A stretch of DNA of 64,000 nt from Ottelia alismoides. Taxonomy: Eukaryota; Streptophyta; Magnoliopsida; Alismatales; Hydrocharitaceae. Positions within the stretch are counted from its first letter, which is position 1, and every line of letters starts with the position of its first letter. The stretch covers positions 62,001 to 126,000 of the forward strand of contig JAZKJV010011398.1 in assembly GCA_037367405.1 (NCBI GenBank), written 5' to 3'. Shown piece by piece: positions 46,616 to 58,166 of the stretch. Under the pieces are notes generated by a model. That model saw only the letters and a list, made by a program, of their open reading frames with translations. It ran no database searches and had not been told where the DNA came from. Both the position numbers and the translations under genes were made by a program.

Positions 46616-46758
46616 TGTTGGGAAAAGAGAAGAAGATATTTATTCCTTAAGCCCTAGACTCTCTTATATAGGGAGAGGCCTATGGGCAAATTACATACGG
46701 TAGACAAACAAAAGGAAAAATAGATAAAAGATACAAGAACATAAAATAAACTTCTACA
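46616..46758 (-). repeat. Copia 3' LTR, minus orientation
   Basis: 143 bp, minus strand TGTAGAAG...CCCAACA, same family as 38863-39005. A polypurine tract (CTTGAAGGGGAG on the minus strand) lies at 46759-46770. Its TATA sits between CTCTC and GAGAG. Confidence 0.85.
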
Positions 46759-46765
46759 CTCCCCT

Positions 46766-47440
46766 TCAAGATGGAGCATAGATATCTATCATGCTCATCT
46801 TGGATAAGCACTTCTGGAAGGAACCCTGAAGTAAAGCTTCGGTAAGAATATCTACCATTTGGTCTCCTGAGCTAACATGGGTTGTATAAATGAAGCCTTT
46901 CGGAATCATATGACGGATATAATGACAATCAACCTCAATGTGCTTTGCCCTCTCATGAAATGTAGGGTTATTTGCAATGAATAATGCAGCTTGATTGCCA
47001 CACTTTAGTGAAAAGGAACATCTATATGTAGATCTACCAGAACTGCGCGAACCCACATCACTTCTGCACATGCTTCGACCATAGCTCTATACTCCGATTC
47101 AGCACTGGATCTCGAAACTACAGTTTGCTTCTTACTCTTCCATGATACAAGTGACTCCCCAACAAAAATAGCAAAGCCTGATGTATACTTTCTATCCAGT
47201 GGGCACCCTGCATAGTCTACATCTGTGTTTGCTATAATAGTAATAGTGCCCTTCTTCCTAAACATCAATCCTGCACCTGGAGATGACTTAAGATACCCTA
47301 GTATCATATGTATAACATCCATGTGTACCTGACGAGGTTGCTCCATGAACTGACTCACTTTATTAACTACAAATGAAATATCTGGCCTGGTATAGTACCA
47401 TAAAGGAGCCTCCCTACCAATTCCCTATATCTCCTCCTGT
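46766..47440 (-). pseudogene. Copia RNase H, minus orientation
   Basis: Minus-strand frames 47005-47358 and 46766-47071 together read [47 protein letters not shown] and a final [10 protein letters not shown]. The motif CDNQA is changed to CGNQA, replacing a catalytic Asp with Gly, and a frame change lies near 47010. This copy keeps the DVDYAG motif lost from the element at 33.5 kb. Confidence 0.8.
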
Positions 47441-47501
47441 CAACCTGCTCAGTATCGTCATCATGCATCTTCATGCTTGGATCCATGGGTGTAGAAGCAG
47501 G

Positions 47502-48188
47502 TCAACATCCATGCATACATGTGTCACTTAGCAGGCCAGTGACATATTTCCTTTGAGTCATCGCAAGTCCTTGTTCATTTCTAGCAAACTCCAATTCCAG
47601 GACATATCTAAGTACTCCTAGATCCTTGGTAATGAATTCATGGCCCAAGAATTGTTTTGCTCTTTTTATTCTATGCATATCATCTCCTGTAATAAGTATA
47701 TCGTCGACATACACCATAATAACAGTCGTACCTCTGGATGTCCTCTGTACAAAGAGAGAATGGTCTGCATACGACCTTTTGAACCCTTGCTTCTCAAACA
47801 AATTTGAGAGCTTCTGGAACCAAGCTCTCGGGTTCTGTTTTAGGCCATAGATTGCCTTATGAAGCCTGCATACCTGTTCACACTCCCCCTCAGCTATAAA
47901 CCTAGGTGGCTGCTGCATGTACACTTCCTCCTGAAGATCACCATATAAGAAAGCATTTTTGACATCCAGTTGAAACAAGGGCCAATCTCGAATCACAACA
48001 ACAGATAAAAGAATCCGTAAGGTAGAATGACGAGCAACAAGAGAAAACATGTCGAGATAATCAACCACGTACGTCTGAGTAAAGCCCCGAGCAACCAGTC
48101 GTGCCTTGTACCTATCAATATTAGCAGCATTCAAAAGGGCGGAACGTAAGAGAATCTTGCCTACATTACCTGAAATTTGGGAAAACAT
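47502..48188 (-). pseudogene. Copia reverse transcriptase, minus orientation, 5'-truncated
   Basis: A 229-codon open frame (the first 20 codons are not RT) holds most of the RT domain: RYKARLVARGFTQTY, FQLDVKNAFLYGDL, CRLHKAIYGLKQNPRAWF, and the active site YVDDILITGDD near 47700. It starts inside the domain (KARL, about 48125), where unrelated sequence begins, so integrase and the RT start are lost. The frame ends shortly after QRKYVTGLLSDT because of a shift into RNase H. Confidence 0.85.
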
Positions 48189-48599
48189 AATGTATCCTGA
48201 GTTTTGATCATATGATCGAAATATCCACGCTACGTAACGGATGTTTCATGATATATCATGCAAAATCCTAGTAAACAGTATCCATATTGAATTGACCTCT
48301 CCCGGAGCTAGTGTTACAATATCACTAATGTATCATGATGTTTAATTCTTGATTTCGGAACAAATTGGACTGAAGGTACCCATTCAAAATGCTGAATTCT
48401 AAGTTGCCAAGCAGTTTTCCAGACCGCATAATCTCGCTTTACTTTGTGAGTACTCCTTGTGGAACCATATTTGAGGTTCCACGGAATCTTGAGTAGATAC
48501 CGATATTTTGCACAAAAATCAATTGGTGGATTATTGGACTCTCAGCCAAAGGGAAATCGTCATTCGCAAATCTTTACAAGAAAAATTTTGCACAGAAAA

Positions 48600-49128
48600 A
48601 AGATTCAGAACTCCTATAAAACTCACTGTGCAACTCTTGTTCTCCAATCGGAAATGAAGTTCTATCTCCTTGCAGCTATACTCCTGTAAGTAAATAAGGG
48701 AACGGGGCTCATAGGAGTCAACTGCAGCAATGGTGTCTCATCAAGTACAAGTTTAATAGAATGCACGCTTATAAATATTTCCATATTTTTTCTTATGATA
48801 TTAATTCCTGGTATATTTGGATTTTCTGTTAGTAAAGGATGATTTCTTTTTTTACATTTAGTCTTGACTGCAGGTATCCGTTCTGCTGCTCACTTCCAAA
48901 ACTGGATTCAGGTGCATTTCTGAACAGAGAATATTATCATGTGAAATTACAGTCACATCTTTTTCTTTAAATCCAGTCCCATTATATATTTAGTTTTTAT
49001 GTCAATCCCTTTTTAGAGAATTTGAACAACAAAGGGAAGTTGGAGAAAAGGGGGATCTTCCAGTTCACGATCCTGCTGAGAAAGTTCAGACCTCACCTGG
49101 AGCTTCAGTCTCTCAATCTGACAAGGTG
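48600..49128 (+). other. Possible host-gene fragment with three exon-like blocks
   Basis: Not related to the transposons around it. CCTATAAAAC (about 48612) could be a TATA box. An ATG at 48654 opens MKFYLLAAIL, hydrophobic like a signal peptide, up to a GTAAGT donor at 48685. A block at about 48876-48911 lies between TGACTGCAG and CAGGTGCAT, and a third at about 49017-49125 between TTTTTAG and AAGGTGTTG; one frame of the third reads EFEQQREVGEKGD and stays open. The reading frames do not join consistently across the three blocks with the junctions I can see, and no family is recognised. It is flanked on both sides by copia fragments. Confidence 0.25.
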
Positions 49129-49294
49129 TTGAACTGCGATATTCTGTTACTGCTTTTTCCTTTTCATGAACTTAAGAACCACTTTTCATTTGAGAAGATG
49201 CACATCAAAAGTCTTCTGTTAGAAACTTCTGGAAAACATTACCATCAACGTGTCACGGTAGGAAATAAAAGAATCATCTCCTCTAATAATAATA

Positions 49295-49605
49295 TTGTCA
49301 ACATAAATCAGAATAATGACAATGCCTCGTGGTCCTGTGTAGAAAGAGCGAGCGATGCATTTCCTGCTGCTCTATCAGACCCAAAAGCTTCTGGAACCAT
49401 GCTATGGTAATCTGCTTGAGGCCATAAATAGCCTCATGAAGTCTGCATTATTTTCTAACACTCTGTCAGCAACGAACCCATGTGGTTGTTGCATATAGAG
49501 TTCCTCCTGCAGGTCGCTGTACAAAAAGGCACTCTACATCAAGTTGGAAGAGCGACCGGTCTCATACTACAGTAACAGAAGGAAGGATCCGTAGAGTGGA
49601 GCCAC
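49295..49605 (-). pseudogene. Copia RT fragment, minus orientation
   Basis: Minus strand reads SAFLYSDLQEELYMQQPHGFV, then NADFMRLFMASS and HRSLFLHRTTR, parts of the RT domain around the DVKNAFLYGDL motif. Stops and gaps throughout. It is followed by a GA-rich run (49607-49622). Confidence 0.65.
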
Positions 49606-50181
49606 AAGAGAGAGAGAGAGAGTATGACGCCCCGCTCCTTAAGACCACGATACTCATCCACCACTCTCACATGCATCATATTCACATTCGAAATACTACA
49701 TTAAGAAAAGTACGAGAATAAACAAAGTAAAAGAAAGCAAATGTTGCATTCATTTTCCTTTCATTCACATTTTCCCAAAATGTAATCAAACACCATGTCT
49801 CAAGATGCATGTAACATGTGAGGCCACGACGAGTAATTAGGCAATAAAAGTTATTACAGATCGCTCTTCAATATGAAATGAAGAACAACTAATCCGCATA
49901 ATAGTCCCCTTAGTATAATTAAGGTTATGTATCATGGCCATCTTGATATCATACAACTGTTGATCCGAAGGTTGGATCCTAGAGGCTGGTATATGGTTGG
50001 ATATCTAAAGAGTTAGATTGAAGACTCAATCGCACCGTTAAGTGACTATCAAGAAAGGATCTCTAGCCTGAGAAGGAGATGACAATACTTATTTCGAAGG
50101 CTGACATACGACCGACCTCTTCATGCATGTCCTTTACATAGTAATAGAGATTCGAAGGTACAAGATGAGTTAAGCCAAAGA

Positions 50182-50186
50182 GTTGA
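50182..50186. repeat. Left TSD of TRIM-like element (GTTGA)
   Basis: Identical to 52711-52715. Confidence 0.9.
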
Positions 50187-50700
50187 TGAAGCAATCATTC
50201 CCAAATTGGCAGAGCGAATCGAATTGAATCAGATGACTGATTTGGGGATTTTTCAAATTAGGGATTTCCGTCTATAATTAGTTATTTTAAAGTAGTTGCT
50301 TTTTTTATCTAAATAAATTGAGATTGTAATCTCAACTTTTTGGTAGGTAAAATTAGTTAAAAGTCAATTAGAATCGGTTAGAGTCAATTAGGATCGAGTC
50401 GGATTTTATTTGAATTCGAATTTGATTCTCTTTCTATTTTTGTAATTCCACCCCTCCTATATAAAGGGGTTGATAGTTTATTGTAAGACAGTTCAGTCGA
50501 TATTAAAAATTGAGATTCATCTCATTGTCTCTCTCTCTCGTCTCTCTCTCTTTCCCTTGGCACGTTCTTGCGTTTCTTCTCCAAAAATCCCTCGTTTTTC
50601 CGACGAGTTATCTCCTCTCAATCCCTCTTATTTCTTCTCCACCGATATTCCCACCATAGAAATTATTTTCTATACCGTTGCAAAATTGCATTTTGCATCA
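50187..50700 (+). repeat. 5' LTR of TRIM-like element
   Basis: TGAAGCAATC...TTGCATCA. TATATAAA (50458-50465) lies between ACCCCT (50450-50455) and AGGGGT (50465-50470). A CT-rich run follows the presumed transcription start. Confidence 0.9.
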
Positions 50701-50702
50701 TT

Positions 50703-50714
50703 TGGTATCAGAGC
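50703..50714 (+). promoter_or_regulatory. Primer binding site of TRIM-like element
   Basis: TGGTATCAGAGC, two bases after the LTR; complementary to initiator-Met tRNA. Confidence 0.9.
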
Positions 50715-52198
50715 ATAGCAACAAAATCGTTCTTACGATTCGACGATCCGGTCGCATATTGGAGGATGCAATTCGATCTTTGTCTTCTCTCCCATGGCTC
50801 ACATGCGCATTCGCGACAACAAAAGTTCAAGCGACGCCTTATATCAAGCTTCAAGGTTCATGCATGGCTGGATGCGTTAATCGATGAAACTTCACCTGTC
50901 GACAACAAAAATCAGATCACTAAATCTGTTGTGCAACCCACTTGTGAGCAAGAAAATGAAAGTATTTTTTCATGCAAGATGAAGATTCTATTTCCACGAC
51001 TATTGTACAACAAAACCAAGAGGATACATGACCAATTTTTGATGAAAGTAAGGATGAAGAATATGAATATGTCGATTTATGTGAGATCGAAGTTGCTGTC
51101 CAGGAATCAAAAAATAAAAAATTGAAGATCTAGATCTGATCTCCTCCAAGGTTGTGGTCCGGGATGCTCCTACGACACCGACTCCCATCCCCAGCCACCT
51201 TTGATGGAACCCGTGCGTACGCAACAAATGCCTTCATCTTGGTCGACTTCCAAGGTTGGGCCCACTGCCTGCAAGCTTCCTCTTGCGCAACCTGCGCAAC
51301 CCCCGCCAATGCTGCTCTTGCGTGATCGTGTGCTCTTGTGAGATCACACATCACCGATACTTCTGGAGCCCTAATCCTCGATGCTGCCGCCACTACTACG
51401 AGCTTCTAAGAGGGAGTCATCGCCACCTTACGGACATCCGCAGTTGGCTCCGCTGGAGGCGGAACCCGACAGTCACGAAGCCCTCCTTCCGGAATCTCTC
51501 TCGTCGTCGGCGACCTCTGGGTTTACGCGCACGGTTCCTCCCAGTCCCACACGCCAGCATCCCCAGTTGAGCTGATCGTTGTCGTTCCATTCCACAAGAC
51601 ACCTGCGCCGCCAACAGCTTCCATCTCCGCGTCGCCACTTACGACCTCCCGACACAGTTCGCCGCCGCCAGTGGCCTCCCTTCTCAGACCATTGCCGCCA
51701 ACACCGTGATACCCTCCCACACTGCCTACGCCTCTGACGACCAATCCCTTACGCCACAATGCGTGCGCAACCCCTCCCAACCCCGCAAGTCAGCATCCCC
51801 AATCGAGCTAGCCGTCGTCACTCCACGCGCCAACTATTGCTTCCACTTCAGCACCGTCATCGACGAGATTTGAAGGCAATAAAAACCCTAACGAAGATTG
51901 AATATTCCTCCTCAATCGGATCCCATAAAACCAGGAATAAAATATTTTTGCAAAAATGCAAGCAACCCCCCTCCTCTAAAGGGTCAATTGAATGATATGA
52001 TATGCTATGGAATCCTTTTAAGTGAAGGGGTACGAAAATTACAGACGCCCTCCAATTGAAAAAAATTACAAACGTAACGTTGAAAAGGATGTGATTGGGG
52101 GAATTTAAAGCTACAATTTCAACATCGAGTTCTCCACCGACGGAATGAAGATCAATCAATTCGTTAGGAGACGAATTTTTCAAGCGGAGGAGAATTGA

Positions 52199-52710
52199 TG
52201 CAATCATTCCCAAATTGGCAGGACGAATAGAATTGAATCAGATGACCGATTTGTGGATTTTTCAAATTAGGGATTTCCGTCTATAATTAGTTATTTTAAA
52301 TTAGTTGCGTATTTTATCTAAATAATTTGAGATTGTAATCTGCACTTTTTGGTAGGTAAAATTAGTTAAATGTCAATTAGAATCGGTTAGAGTCAATTAG
52401 GATCGAGTCAGATTTTATTTGAATTCGAAGTTCATTCTCTTTCTATTTTTGTAATTCCACCCCTCCTATATAAAGGGGTTGATAGTTTATTGTAAGACAG
52501 TTCAATTGGATATTAAAAATTGAGATTCATCTCATTATCTCTCTCTCTCGTCTCTCTCTCTTTCCCTTGGCACGTTCTTGCGTTTCTTCTCCAAAAATCC
52601 CTCGTTTTTCCGACGAGTTATCTCCTCTCAATCCATCTTATTTCTTCTCCACCGATATTCCCACCATAGAAATTATTTTCTCTACCGTTGCAAAATTGCA
52701 TTTTGCATCA
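52199..52710 (+). repeat. 3' LTR of TRIM-like element
   Basis: TGCAATCATTCC...TTGCATCA, lacking three bases present at the start of the 5' LTR (TGAAGCAATC). Confidence 0.9.
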
Positions 52711-52715
52711 GTTGA
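52711..52715. repeat. Right TSD of TRIM-like element (GTTGA)
   Basis: Follows TTGCATCA; then repeat A resumes with CTTAACGGG. Confidence 0.9.
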
Positions 52716-54637
52716 CTTAACGGGTCGAGATAGCTAAGACTTATGTTGTATACTGTTACGTATAGGCACACATCCTCTGACCGGAGGCGGATGTATTACT
52801 ATGTCTTAATATGTACATTTGGCAAACCACTAGGTTGATAACCTAGTCAATGTCTATACTTCAATACACTGGTGTATATACGAGGGCATATAAGTAATAC
52901 GATCTCTTATCATATAGGTTATCTGCTGAATCGGAAGACATAAGCTCAGTCATGAGATATTGGGACCAACCAAATTCCATCGATGGTCGTCTTGCTTTGG
53001 AAACAGAACATGATTTGAAGGTATGATATATGATTTTGGAAAGCGTATGATCGATACCATCTTCCAATGATCAAATGAGAAACTTAACGATAAAATCATG
53101 AAGTAGACAATTCAAAGGAGATCCGAACTTCGGGTTTAATCACGGTCTTCCAGTATGCATGATGTACATGTATTACGGATACTCAAGGGTAATGTGATCT
53201 TAAACGATTGCATAGCATGACGCTTCCATTTTGAGGGAGTGATGAAACATATTTTGATTTTAGTGACTCTATGTATTTTTGTTATTAAATCTTAGTCCAA
53301 ATGTTGGCCATTGATCTGGATAGGATTCAAATGCAATGTGAAGATTGGGTATCATGTCTGACATAATCAGACATCTCTGAGTGGTCCGTTAGATCTAGAA
53401 ATGGGATTAACATTCTAAGTCACTGTACATGGCTTTTACAATCGCCCTGTCCTTATCTCCAAGTATCCGAGGAGAAGGCACACTATCCTTGAAAGAGTTC
53501 AAGGATTATTCCATTAGAGAATTATGAGTATTGGAAAAAAGAGAAATAATTATACCTAAATTAGATTTAATTATCAATAATAATGTCACATTATTTAGAC
53601 ACATATAGAGAGAAATCTAAGACAATAAAAGTAGATTTAATTATCTTGGATGAGATTATTCTAGATAACATTATACACAATAATCATGGATAGTGTGGAT
53701 GTGATCCATAATATCTTGTTGAGACTTTAATTGTGAATATGATTCACAATTTTAATATTATTGTGAATTGGATTCACATTGTGCATTTACATGTAAATGT
53801 GGTTTACATTTATTTTTGGATGTATGAATATGCTTCATAATTATCAATGATCTATTTGCAATTGTCACAAATAATTTGGATTTATTTGGTGATAATTAGT
53901 TGACAAACTAATTCAATCAATTAAGAATTGTTGCAATAAAGATTACATAATTGGAATTAGGAAAGAGGAGATGATCCTCTCTAATTAAGGGAGGACAACC
54001 ATGGTGGGAGCCACCATGGTGGCCGTCCCCTTTTCAAGGGGAGAAGCTCTCTCTTTACTATTATGCCTTATTGAATTGATTTGTCTTGAGATTAATTATT
54101 GGATTATGGATTAAATTGGAGCCACATATAATCTTGACCATCCATTATTATTAAGAGTGCATCTAACCATCCCATATGCTATAAAAGAGAAGGTAATCCT
54201 AGCATTCTTAAGACACAACACATAACATAAGAACATAATTTTCAAGAGTTGAAAAATTGAATTTTCACTCTCTATACCACACATCACCTTCTCTCTTTCT
54301 CCATCACCCTTATAGCCATCCCTTGGCCTAGGGTTTATGGAGTCCATGACAGTCGTTGCCCTGCCGTCATGTTGATGGATAGATTCGATCGATCTCATGT
54401 AGAGGTTCTATTTCTTCGACGCCTCGTGCTCTTGAAGAAGGAGAAGTATTTCGTATGATGAAATCAGGAGCTTCACATCTTAGAATATTTCTTTGGATTG
54501 CAGGAGTCACGTGGTTCATCCCTACACATGCAACTTCTGTCTCCACAGGATATGACTTGAGACAAGACCATGATCATGCTTTAAGAGGTATGACTTATAC
54601 TCATGTGATCATGATTAAATGGATTGGGATCTCTTAA

Positions 54638-55200
54638 CAAAAAGAGAATGATCTGCAGTAGATTTGACAAACCTCTGTCATTCAATCAATTTTGAGAGCT
54701 TCTAAAATCGAGCCCTCAGACTCTTCTTAAGGACATAAATGGTCTTGTGAAGTCTGCACACCATATGTGACTCCCCATCAGCAACAAATCCTGGAGGTTG
54801 CTGCATGTAGACTTCTTCCTGCAAGTCACCATACAAGAAGGCATTCTTGACATCTAGCTGGAATAGAGCCCAGTCACGTACCACAACGACAGAAATGAGA
54901 ATCCTCAAAGTAGAGTGTCAAGCAACTGGAGAGAATGTATCCTGATAATCCACCCCATAAGTTTGGGTGAATCCATGAGCAACAAGTCTGGCCTTATATT
55001 TGTCCACCATACCATCCACACGATGTTTCACCGTAAACACCCACTTGCTACCGACAACAGATGCAATGGAGGGAGCATGTACAGTACTCCAAGTGCCACG
55101 AGACTGTAACACAACCATTTCCTCCTCCGTAGCCAGACGCCACTGACTAACCTGCGATGCCTCCTGATATGATTGTTGTATCTCCATAGCAGACAAGCCT
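54638..55200 (-). pseudogene. Copia RT, minus orientation, truncated
   Basis: Frames 54918-55196 and 54702-54908 read [48 protein letters not shown], then FQLDVKNAFLYGDLQEEVY and CRLHKTIYVLKKSLRARF. A stop separates the two frames. The copy breaks off near 54638 just after the TADHSLF region, before the YVDD active site. Confidence 0.8.
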
Positions 55201-56760
55201 ACAACAAACCTATGAAACTCCCTTTAAGAGACGTGCAAGAGAAACACATGAATCAAGAGGATATATAGTACATGTACACCTCTGCTTCCGTAGGCAATGA
55301 GCACGTCAAGATCCTCAGCTTCCTTGGTAGCTGAGATTGGAACATCTAAGACCTCCTGCTCATCCTGCTGTAAACGCAAATCACCAGTGCCATCAGTAGA
55401 AATTAAGTGCTCAAAACATACCTGGGACGCACTGGATGATGGAGGAGGAATATGGGCACGAAGTTGGCACTGGTAACAACAACAAAGCCTTTTCCCACAT
55501 TAAGTAGAGTCGATTGCATGGATTCTTTGCCTCCATCCAGATCTATCTTTGTTCATTCTCGAGCTTTTAAACCCAAAAACTAAGATCCCTTCGAAAACAT
55601 GTGGAAAATAAATGGGTACTGGTGGTGGAGGAGGTGATGAGGATGATGAGGAAGGTGGTGAGGAAGTGGATCCTGGAGTAGATAAAATCAGAGGTAGAGG
55701 CATGTATACCTCTTCTCGAGATTCTGAAGGAATCAGTTTGTCACCTGTAGGAGAGAAAAACATAATAGACTCAAAGAAAGTGACATCCACACTAACATAA
55801 TATTTTTTCCTAACATGACCAAAATAACGTATCCCTTTTGAGTCCTGGAATACGCCACAAAGACATTTGGCAGCTCTGGGAGAGAGCTTGTTATGACCTG
55901 AAGAAGTATGATGAACAAATGCAACATACTCAAATACACGAGGAGTGAGTGAGAAAAGATCCTTCTTGGGAAACACAATCAAGAATGTAATCTTCTCCAC
56001 CAACACAGATGAGGGCATACGGTTCACTAGGTAGTAAGCAGTTAGAACCGCATCCAACTGATATGAATGCGGAGCACGACTTTGGATCAAGAGGTTCTTG
56101 GTTACATCCAAAAAGTGACGATGTTTGCGTTCAACCACCCCATTCTATGGGAAGTATAAGCACAAGAATTCTGATGAATAATGCCATAGGTTTTGAGAAA
56201 CTGCGAGAATTGAAGACTATAAAATTATAATGCATTGTTGGAACAAATATATTTGACATTCGCAAAGAAAGAATTCTTCATTTCGTTAATGAAAGATTGA
56301 ATAACATGACCAACATCAGACTTGTTTTTAAGAAGGAACCTAAGACAATCTGGAAAAATCATCCACAGCAACAAGATAGAATCTATGTCCCTGATGGTCT
56401 GGAACAAGGCTAGGATCTCAAATAACAAGATGAAGTAATTAAAAAATACTACGACTATTACGACCCTGACGACTGTGTAAAGTAGACTGATGGTGCTTCC
56501 CAAGCTAGAAGTCCTCACATTGAAAGGTAGTGTGAGGAGAAATCTGAGGAAGGAAGTGACACGACTTTTGCAGATGAAGATGACCAAATCAGAGGTGCCA
56601 CAAATAGGGAGAAATCGATCTAGTGTAAAGAGATGAAGCACCGGCATATGGGGACTTGATCAGTCTATAGAGACCTTGCTCACAACCAGATCCAATCACC
56701 TTGCCCGTAAGGATGTCCTAAAACACGAGAGACGATGGGTCAAATATGGCACGACAATGT
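55201..56760 (-). pseudogene. Copia integrase, minus orientation
   Basis: 56225-56647 carries the N-terminal zinc-binding and first core part in shifting frames, ending VKYICSNNAL; 55500-56138 carries VERKHRHFLD with the third catalytic Glu, then AVLTAYYLVNRMPSS, FEYVAFVHHTSSGHNKLSP and a Ser/Pro-rich linker. The motif normally TDNA reads SNNA, so the second catalytic Asp is Asn. 55201-55499 is the linker to RT. 56700-56760 retains the reverse complement of the pre-integrase region. Confidence 0.75.
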
Positions 56761-57107
56761 AAATCCTCGCATTTATGTTGTCATTTTAAAATGATTCCAG
56801 ACCTCAGAAAGCATCGAACGGGGATCCTTAGTATGCCACAAAGCCCCTTGGGCTATGACAGAGGTGACGGAGAGCAGCTAGGGCTGGTGGTGGTAGCCTT
56901 AGATGCACTAGGGAGGCTGACGGGGCAGCCTTGGCGGTTGCTGTTGCTCACAGGCAACGCCGACAGCCTGCTGTTGGTGGTGTTTACGGCGGTCGCAGTG
57001 GCAGTGGCGTCGCGCACAAGGCTAGACGGTGGTGGCGACGATGCTTGGTGCGTTAGGGTTTTGGCGGGGTGGGGCAGTTAGGGCGTAGGCTCCGGTATAG
57101 GACCGTC
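56761..57107 (-). other. Leader of the minus-strand copia element
   Basis: GC-rich, low-complexity sequence between the truncated pre-integrase region and the primer site; gag is absent, so a deletion joins leader to pol. The + strand open frame 56746-57081 is incidental. Confidence 0.5.
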
Positions 57108-57119
57108 GCTCTGATACCA
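57108..57119 (-). promoter_or_regulatory. Primer binding site, minus-strand copia
   Basis: The reverse complement of GCTCTGATACCA is TGGTATCAGAGC, two bases after the LTR end. Confidence 0.9.
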
Positions 57120-57121
57120 CG

Positions 57122-57265
57122 TGGAAAGGAAAAATAGAATTGTTTATTCATCGTAGCCCTAGAGCTCTTTTATATAGGAGAAAAGCTCTATGAGAAAATT
57201 ATATTAAGTGGACAAAAGAAATATCAAATATAAAATAAAGACTGAGAGATACAAATATCTAAACA
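57122..57265 (-). repeat. 5' LTR of minus-strand copia
   Basis: 144 bp, minus strand TGTTTAG...CTTTCCA. The TATA lies between TAGAGC+TTTT (57160-57165, 57168-57171) and AAAA+GCTCTA (57181-57190). Confidence 0.85.
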
Positions 57266-57300
57266 CATTGCTTTTCTGATTTTTTGGATTTTGATTTTTA

Positions 57301-57480
57301 TGTATAGAGAGGAAAGAATGAATTGCATTACTGAGTGACCCTAGGGTTCTCTTATATAGTAGAGAAACCTTTGGGAAAATTACAAGAAGAAGACAAAGAA
57401 AATAGAAAATAGATAAGCACTATAAAAGATAACAAATATCTAAACACTCCCTCTCAAGTTGGAGCATAAATATCGATCAT
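57301..57480 (-). repeat. Copia 3' LTR with polypurine tract and the end of pol
   Basis: LTR 57301-57446 (146 bp, minus strand TGTTTAG...CTATACA), then ACTTGAGAGGGAG (57447-57459) and the final codons MIDIYAPT before the stop. The rest of this element is missing: at 57481 a different LTR begins. Its LTR belongs to the same family as 57122-57265. Confidence 0.85.
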
Positions 57481-57632
57481 TGTTGAGACTACTGCACATC
57501 TTTGATGTTATTCCTTATTTTATTTTCTTTATGTACCTCTTTTGCTATTTACCCAGAGCTTTTCTCCTATAAGGGAGCCCTGAGTCTCATGAATAATCGA
57601 GCTATTCATTTTTCCCAACATGATATCAGAGC
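57481..57632 (+). repeat. Copia 5' LTR and primer site
   Basis: LTR 57481-57620 (140 bp, TGTTGAGAC...CCCAACA) followed by TGATATCAGAGC (57621-57632), a one-base variant of the initiator-Met primer site. Confidence 0.85.
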
Positions 57633-58166
57633 AACGATCCTAGACCGGGGTTCCTCCTTCTCAACGTTGCCAACCGCCACCACGCGAAGCCCTACGTGCA
57701 ACACACCTGCTCTCGTTGTGCATCGTGCCCTTCACGCCATGCCCCTCGCGTATCGTGCGTTTGCGCACCTTGCGCCACTGCGCACAACGACTCTGCGCGC
57801 ACCTGTGATCTACGCACTGTGCCCCTCGTGCATCTGCGCACTGAGCCCCCCGTGCACCTGTGCACCCGTAATCTACGCGCCACCATGCATCTGTGCCTGT
57901 GAGCGCCTATCCTTCTGCGCCAGCGCGCACCTGCGTCTACGTGCACCACTGCCTTGCGCACATGCATTCTGAAGTCATTTCTTGAGGGGTCTTTCGTGAT
58001 TTTCAACATATAAATCACGACTTTCGTCTCTACCCTATAAAAACAAGCGATGAGGATGGTTGTATAAGTATACATATACAACTTATCCTCTACATGTGAT
58101 TGTGTATACTCATTCAGAACAGTCTGCTCTTCAGTTTTGTTCCAGCTATCAACATTCTTTCTACAA
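57633..58166 (+). other. Copia leader, GC-rich
   Basis: Contains many TGCGCAC/GTGCACC units; frames such as 57502-57972 are Cys/Ala/Pro-rich products of that composition, not a gene. A TATA-like sequence is absent. Confidence 0.5.

Larger units (their letters stand above)
50187..52710 (+). mobile_element. TRIM/small LARD-type LTR retrotransposon, 2524 bp
   Basis: Complete ends: perfect 5-bp TSD GTTGA, LTRs of 514 and 512 bp (roughly 95-96% identical by eye, about 22 differences), primer site TGGTATCAGAGC at 50703-50714, and a purine-rich AAGCGGAGGAGAA tract before the 3' LTR. The 1.5-kb internal region has no protease, integrase or RT. An open frame just after the primer site (continuing to 51125) may be a relic of gag but has no recognisable domain; 51170-51850 is GC-rich. 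It depends on another element for transposition. Repeat A copy 3 shows the uninserted site at 62830-62834. Confidence 0.9.
49800..54640 (+). repeat. LTR-like repeat A, copy 2 (interrupted)
   Basis: 49850-50181 and 52716-54440 are the reverse complement of 63420-62835 and 62830-61000. This copy has TATAAAAG at about 54180 with a CT-rich stretch downstream. TTTTGAGGGAG (53231-53241) followed by TGATGAAACA looks like a polypurine tract and LTR start; copy 3 keeps CCGAGGGAGTAATGAAAC in reverse. If that is the LTR start, sequence to its left would be internal region. It is split by the TRIM-like element and ends at a copia fragment. Confidence 0.6.

Noticed and set aside
38863..46758. Inverted pair of related 143-bp LTRs as the ends of one 7.9-kb composite
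   Set aside because: The left LTR is followed by its primer site and the right one by its own polypurine tract and RNase H, so each belongs to a separate element. No matching flanking duplication was found.
48459..48689. Continuous 76-codon frame as an intact small gene
   Set aside because: It reads through the TATA-like motif and its end coincides with a splice-donor sequence, so the uninterrupted frame is unlikely to be the real product.
50568..51125. 185-codon frame in the TRIM-like element as a gene
   Set aside because: Its first ATG lies in the LTR upstream of the primer site. Only the part after 50715 could be translated from element RNA, and it has no recognised domain.
57502..57972. 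156-codon Cys/Ala/Pro-rich frame as a secreted protein
   Set aside because: It begins inside the copia LTR and follows TGCGCAC repeats in the leader.
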